Shown: positions 42,601 through 44,616 of the stretch, piece after piece
How the letters are laid out: every line of letters begins with the position of its first letter
Position numbering within the stretch: position 1 is the first letter of the stretch
NCBI GenBank assembly: GCA_024402595.1
Contig: JAKSTL010000011.1
Span: 1 to 44,616, forward strand
Origin: Treponema sp.
GTDB lineage: Bacteria > Spirochaetota > Spirochaetia > Treponematales > Treponemataceae
Direction of reading: 5' to 3'
Length of the DNA stretch: 44,616 nt
Made by a program: the position numbers and the translations under genes
The notes under the pieces: generated by a model
The model's database searches: none
Told to the model about the DNA's origin: nothing
The model's input: the letters and a program-made list of their open reading frames with translations, nothing else

Positions 42601-44294
42601 AAATAGTAAACTGTTGCATTATCCTGATTCTTTGTTTCGTTGATTGTAGCGGTAAGTTTTGTATAGGCTGAATCTGGAGCATACAATTCTTTACGATAAA
42701 CTGTGTAATCTGTTGGATTGAGAATTACACCGTTAATTGTTGTTGGTGTTATAACAAGACGAACTTCTGATTCTGAAGTGTAGTAAATACTTGTTGTGAT
42801 AGAAACACTTTCGTAAGTTTCTTTGTACATTCCAACAGTAATTGTTGCTGATTTGATAACAGAATCTTCTTCAAATGAAAGTCGGTATGTATAAGCAACT
42901 TTGTTATTTGAAACAATGTCTTCTGCATAATATTCATAACCACCAAAAATAGTAGAACTAGATTTTTTATTAGTAATTGCTTGATAATCTGAATCTGGAG
43001 CGCCTTTTTGTTTCTTTTCAAGAATGTAAGAGTTTACATCAATATAAGCACCATTCTTAAGTTTACCAGGAGTCCAAGTAATCTTGATTGTTTCACTATC
43101 AATATAACTTGCAGCAAAATTAGAATTGTCTAATATACCGGAAGTATATGCATCGTAATATGGAGCAGCCTTGTAAGTTGAATTATATTTAGCTGTATTT
43201 TTTCCATCTGTTACTACAAACAGGTAAGTGCGTCCTACAGAGAAATCATCTTCATCATTTTTGAGTGTATCTGTAAAACTGTAAATCATTCCACCTGAAC
43301 CATTTTCCTTACAAGCAATTACAACATCTAATTTTTCGCCATAAGTAGAAGTTCCTGTAATAGATTTGTGAAGGCTATAATAATTAGCTGGAATGTATTC
43401 ACCATTAGCAAGTTTTCCTGGTGTCCAAGAAACAACAGCTTTTGTACTAGATTCGTAAGAAATCTTAATGTTTGAAGCTACATAATCTGTTGAAAGGTCA
43501 AGGGAATCAAAAGACAATGTCTCTTTTGCAACGATTTCTGTTGAATTAAAATATTTATTATTTATAGAAGAAACTTTTACTGTGAAAGTATAATTTCCAC
43601 TTGTAGAAATTGTTCCATTTACAACGGCTTTTCCATCTGAATTACCTGTGAGATTCTGATAAGTTCCAATTTCAATGTCGTGAGTACCGTTGTTGAAAAG
43701 TTCTGAGGCATTTCCACAGTCTGCATAAACTGTATATTTGAGATATGGTTTTGCTGGGAAAGAAATTGAGAATGCATTGCTAGCATCATTTTTGATTATT
43801 TCGATTGCTTCGGAAGTCAATGGGCTTGATGTTGAAGCTGGATTTTCAAAAGCGGCAAGATCCAGTGGTTTTGTACTGAAACTTGGTAAAATTGATTTTA
43901 GTTTTACACTACCAGATGCACTTTCTGTATAATAAAGAGCGCGGGCCTCTGAATCGCCTGTTGCAACAACTTTATATGTTTTTTCCATTCCGTCTTCTTG
44001 AATATATGTATCAACATAATAAGTTTTATTGCTTTCGAGATGGATAATTTTATTATCTTGTAAAACATCTCCGTTATAGATACATAAATCATAACCGTTT
44101 TTGGCATTTGCGACTTTATCCCAATAAATGTAATTTACACCAGGATAAGTTTTACCATTTACTTTTGGCTTCCCGAGAGAAACCACTGTATCTGTTCTTC
44201 CATCGTAGCTTGGCGAATCGTTCTTACAAGCTGTAATGAATAGAACAGAAGTTAATAGAGCGATAAAAACTCCACAAAGAATGCTTTTTTTCAT
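39648..44294 (-). CDS. Giant multidomain lipoprotein, probably surface-exposed
   Basis: 1548 residues. The signal (MKKSILCGVFIALLTSVLFI) ends with TAC and lipidated Cys23. The start at 44294 has AAAGGAG upstream; the frame extends to 44363 without support. The first third has Fn3-like segments (VVSWTPGKLANGEYIPANYY and KITWTPGKLKNGAYIDVNSY are internal repeats). The middle has about five repeats opening with acidic D.D..G..ND stretches such as DDSDGILNDAKVTLSV, DDDGSTNDAEVFVTL, DLDEDGFADDLYATIEL, calcium-binding-like. It ends in a small Ig-like domain. No enzyme motif was found. It heads an operon with the InlB-repeat lipoprotein, from a strong promoter beside repeat array 3. Confidence 0.85.
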   Translation of the reverse strand: MKKSILCGVFIALLTSVLFITACKNDSPSYDGRTDTVVSLGKPKVNGKTYPGVNYIYWDKVANAKNGYDLCIYNGDVLQDNKIIHLESNKTYYVDTYIQEDGMEKTYKVVATGDSEARALYYTESASGSVKLKSILPSFSTKPLDLAAFENPASTSSPLTSEAIEIIKNDASNAFSISFPAKPYLKYTVYADCGNASELFNNGTHDIEIGTYQNLTGNSDGKAVVNGTISTSGNYTFTVKVSSINNKYFNSTEIVAKETLSFDSLDLSTDYVASNIKISYESSTKAVVSWTPGKLANGEYIPANYYSLHKSITGTSTYGEKLDVVIACKENGSGGMIYSFTDTLKNDEDDFSVGRTYLFVVTDGKNTAKYNSTYKAAPYYDAYTSGILDNSNFAASYIDSETIKITWTPGKLKNGAYIDVNSYILEKKQKGAPDSDYQAITNKKSSSTIFGGYEYYAEDIVSNNKVAYTYRLSFEEDSVIKSATITVGMYKETYESVSITTSIYYTSESEVRLVITPTTINGVILNPTDYTVYRKELYAPDSAYTKLTATINETKNQDNATVYYLADSIEDNTSAYSYAILYKNDNKVCYKTLTLNAYASAVVYSIPSVVFVADDSDGILNDAKVTLSVSPEQVIDSVNYIKLDSKTTTNLLLADYLKPLAKNDATVTGNTYEWIIKDVEENAYISVAAFVDGNAKYATTSTASASEPATSVSTTNSSVTVSIIDADDDGSTNDAEVFVTLADSNKILAKLSYAVADSVDDAKTAALEKSSETIDEGYVVYHYLFKDVVTKSGDNIAVAAVISEEGKKDSVIYGTSSYSSSKTITVSDVKLVDDTKDGRFNDIYFTVKAAPEQKLTIDYAIGTTAENAKKLLNSKEVKNLCKEVTGFSFYEFSSSKYSELADIDLGKYIAFSLTAVSEMTSTVEKVFVSSAATYDSLANVRTDAPILNASFLDLDEDGFADDLYATIELYQNQTYTIYYTKATSAEYAANNNILKDRCNSENIISISGSDISEKYKTEDKVIYELKKDGFDVGDRVLLVAVASETNMVDNSTSKSLDPVSDVVVTIPQTAAPSLSSSKLYLTANDNDSKYDDLREDEITVSIDVNQTIKSIRYVFADSIDSGKTELLREGSTLAKTTRTPSEYDLETSVSNNQSKLTKHYIYKVPSISVPLDQYAVFEITISEPGHKDVKTYLTTTAYKYQYTQPVQGELSIPAYATQLSMIDPTFTISDGKNYEYIKVKVQDYFINDNLNNYKYELQYTYEDKYKDDDTVWQTFEDSNVSLSYDEYTGYYTYTHFFAQLPVGTYVVRLTKTRKATASITGKEETIVKDSRVNLIYHVKAPSITFSSFQPDAMVLSSTEYINPDYETLDMYDYKITYSIEYTDQFGITDSEPTIFEITDFEWEASGNGYYTLKNAVIKDLNKDGMSYANIIVGLSKTRVIETRENDSSSTSAFLSWGIGASIAGNDSISISINDESLPGSPLVSLKTLTNPTIDFDSYKWYLNGSLLDESTDSSISFSKDKLLEGDNDLLLVVKKNGVSYSARKKITK

Positions 44295-44375
44295 TCTCCA
44301 CTCCTTTTTTTGAATATATTGTATATTTCTAGCTGTATGTCGGTGTTTTGGGTAAATAAACATACAACTAGGTTA

Positions 44376-44403
44376 ATTATAAACAAAGATTATTATAGGT
44401 CAA
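44376..44403 (-). promoter_or_regulatory. Sigma-70-type promoter of the lipoprotein operon
   Basis: On the minus strand, TTGACC (44403-44398), a 16-bp spacer and TATAAT (44381-44376). Transcription should begin near 44369, giving a leader of about 75 nt with a good ribosome site. Repeat array 3 begins 16 bp upstream of the -35 box. Confidence 0.7.
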
Positions 44404-44419
44404 TAATGAAAGGGGATGA

Positions 44420-44616
44420 AATCAATGGGGACAGAGTAAATAAACTGAGTAGATGAACTCACCAATCAATGGGCACAATCAATGGGGACAGAGTAAATGA
44501 ACTGAGTAGATGAACTCACCAATCAATGGGGACACAATCAATGGGGACAGAGTAAATGAACTGAGTAGATGAACTCACCAATCAATGGGGACACAATCAA
44601 TGGGGACAGAGTAAAT
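44420..44616 (-). repeat. Array 3: 59-bp tandem repeat built on the same 20-bp element (runs off the right edge)
   Basis: Full cores AATCAATGGGGACAGAGTAA start at 44420, 44477, 44536 and 44595, with spacings of 57, 59 and 59 bp. Each unit also holds a truncated core (AATCAATGGGGACAC; AATCAATGGGCAC in the first) and a constant linker containing ATGAACTGAGTAGATGAACT. Copies 2-4 are nearly identical, pointing to recent expansion. The array continues past the window. Confidence 0.93.

Noticed and set aside
44295-44363. 23-residue extension of the giant lipoprotein
   Set aside because: It would bury the lipoprotein signal; ATG 44294 has a strong AAAGGAG site and starts the signal peptide.

Overview
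The window looks like a chromosomal segment of a host-associated Treponema (spirochaete). The evidence is low GC, dense short operons, many secreted proteins and lipoproteins with relaxed spirochaetal lipoboxes, an archaeal/eukaryotic-type PheRS alpha chain, FlgM, a DUF5312-like protein, and InlB/Listeria-Bacteroides-repeat lipoproteins. No phage, plasmid, CRISPR, rRNA or tRNA gene was recognised. The genus comes from gene content; species cannot be named.

Layout. 1-8100 is almost all minus strand: pheS (cut by the left edge), two small exported proteins, a rhomboid protease, a GAF-GGDEF diguanylate cyclase coupled to a DUF5312-like protein, then dus and tatD. 8284-14433 is plus strand: an envelope-shape and RNA module (LytM/M23 peptidase, bactofilin, YaaR, RicT/PSP1), proS and an unknown exported protein. 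14706-27570 is minus strand: a GerMN protein, the electron-bifurcating pair nfnA-nfnB, a coupled lipoprotein plus predicted outer-membrane barrel, tex, a degenerate receiver/PilZ-like protein and a divergent SDF-family symporter. 27628-28356 is one plus-strand unknown. 28533-30780 is a minus-strand pair of sugar-type ABC permeases. 31738-34911 is plus strand: rsmI, flgM, a metal-ligand-less Fe-ADH homologue and a TrmH/SpoU methyltransferase. 34904-36628 is a HATPase-HDOD protein on minus. 37203-44294 is a minus-strand pair of large lipoproteins.

The most unusual content is non-coding. Three intergenic clusters (30978-31609, 36710-37075, 44420 to the right edge) hold at least 32 copies of one 20-bp element, TTACTCTGTCCC-NNNN-GATT. 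In the first cluster the linkers recur with their cores. The second ends in a perfect 20-bp inverted repeat. The third is a 59-bp tandem array just upstream of a good promoter. No transposase is present. Clusters 2 and 3 are in direct orientation around the lipoprotein operon; clusters 1 and 2 are inverted around 31.7-36.7 kb. Two further palindromic repeat families, a 36-bp duplication and two GC-rich islands lie in other gaps.

Regulation. Six genes have -10-like hexamers ending only 6-9 nt before a start codon that lacks a Shine-Dalgarno sequence, which suggests leaderless or near-leaderless mRNAs. Two genes have an intrinsic terminator whose T-tract runs directly into their Shine-Dalgarno sequence. 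Functional themes are envelope shape and outer-membrane proteins, c-di-GMP signalling, motility control, redox balance and translation.
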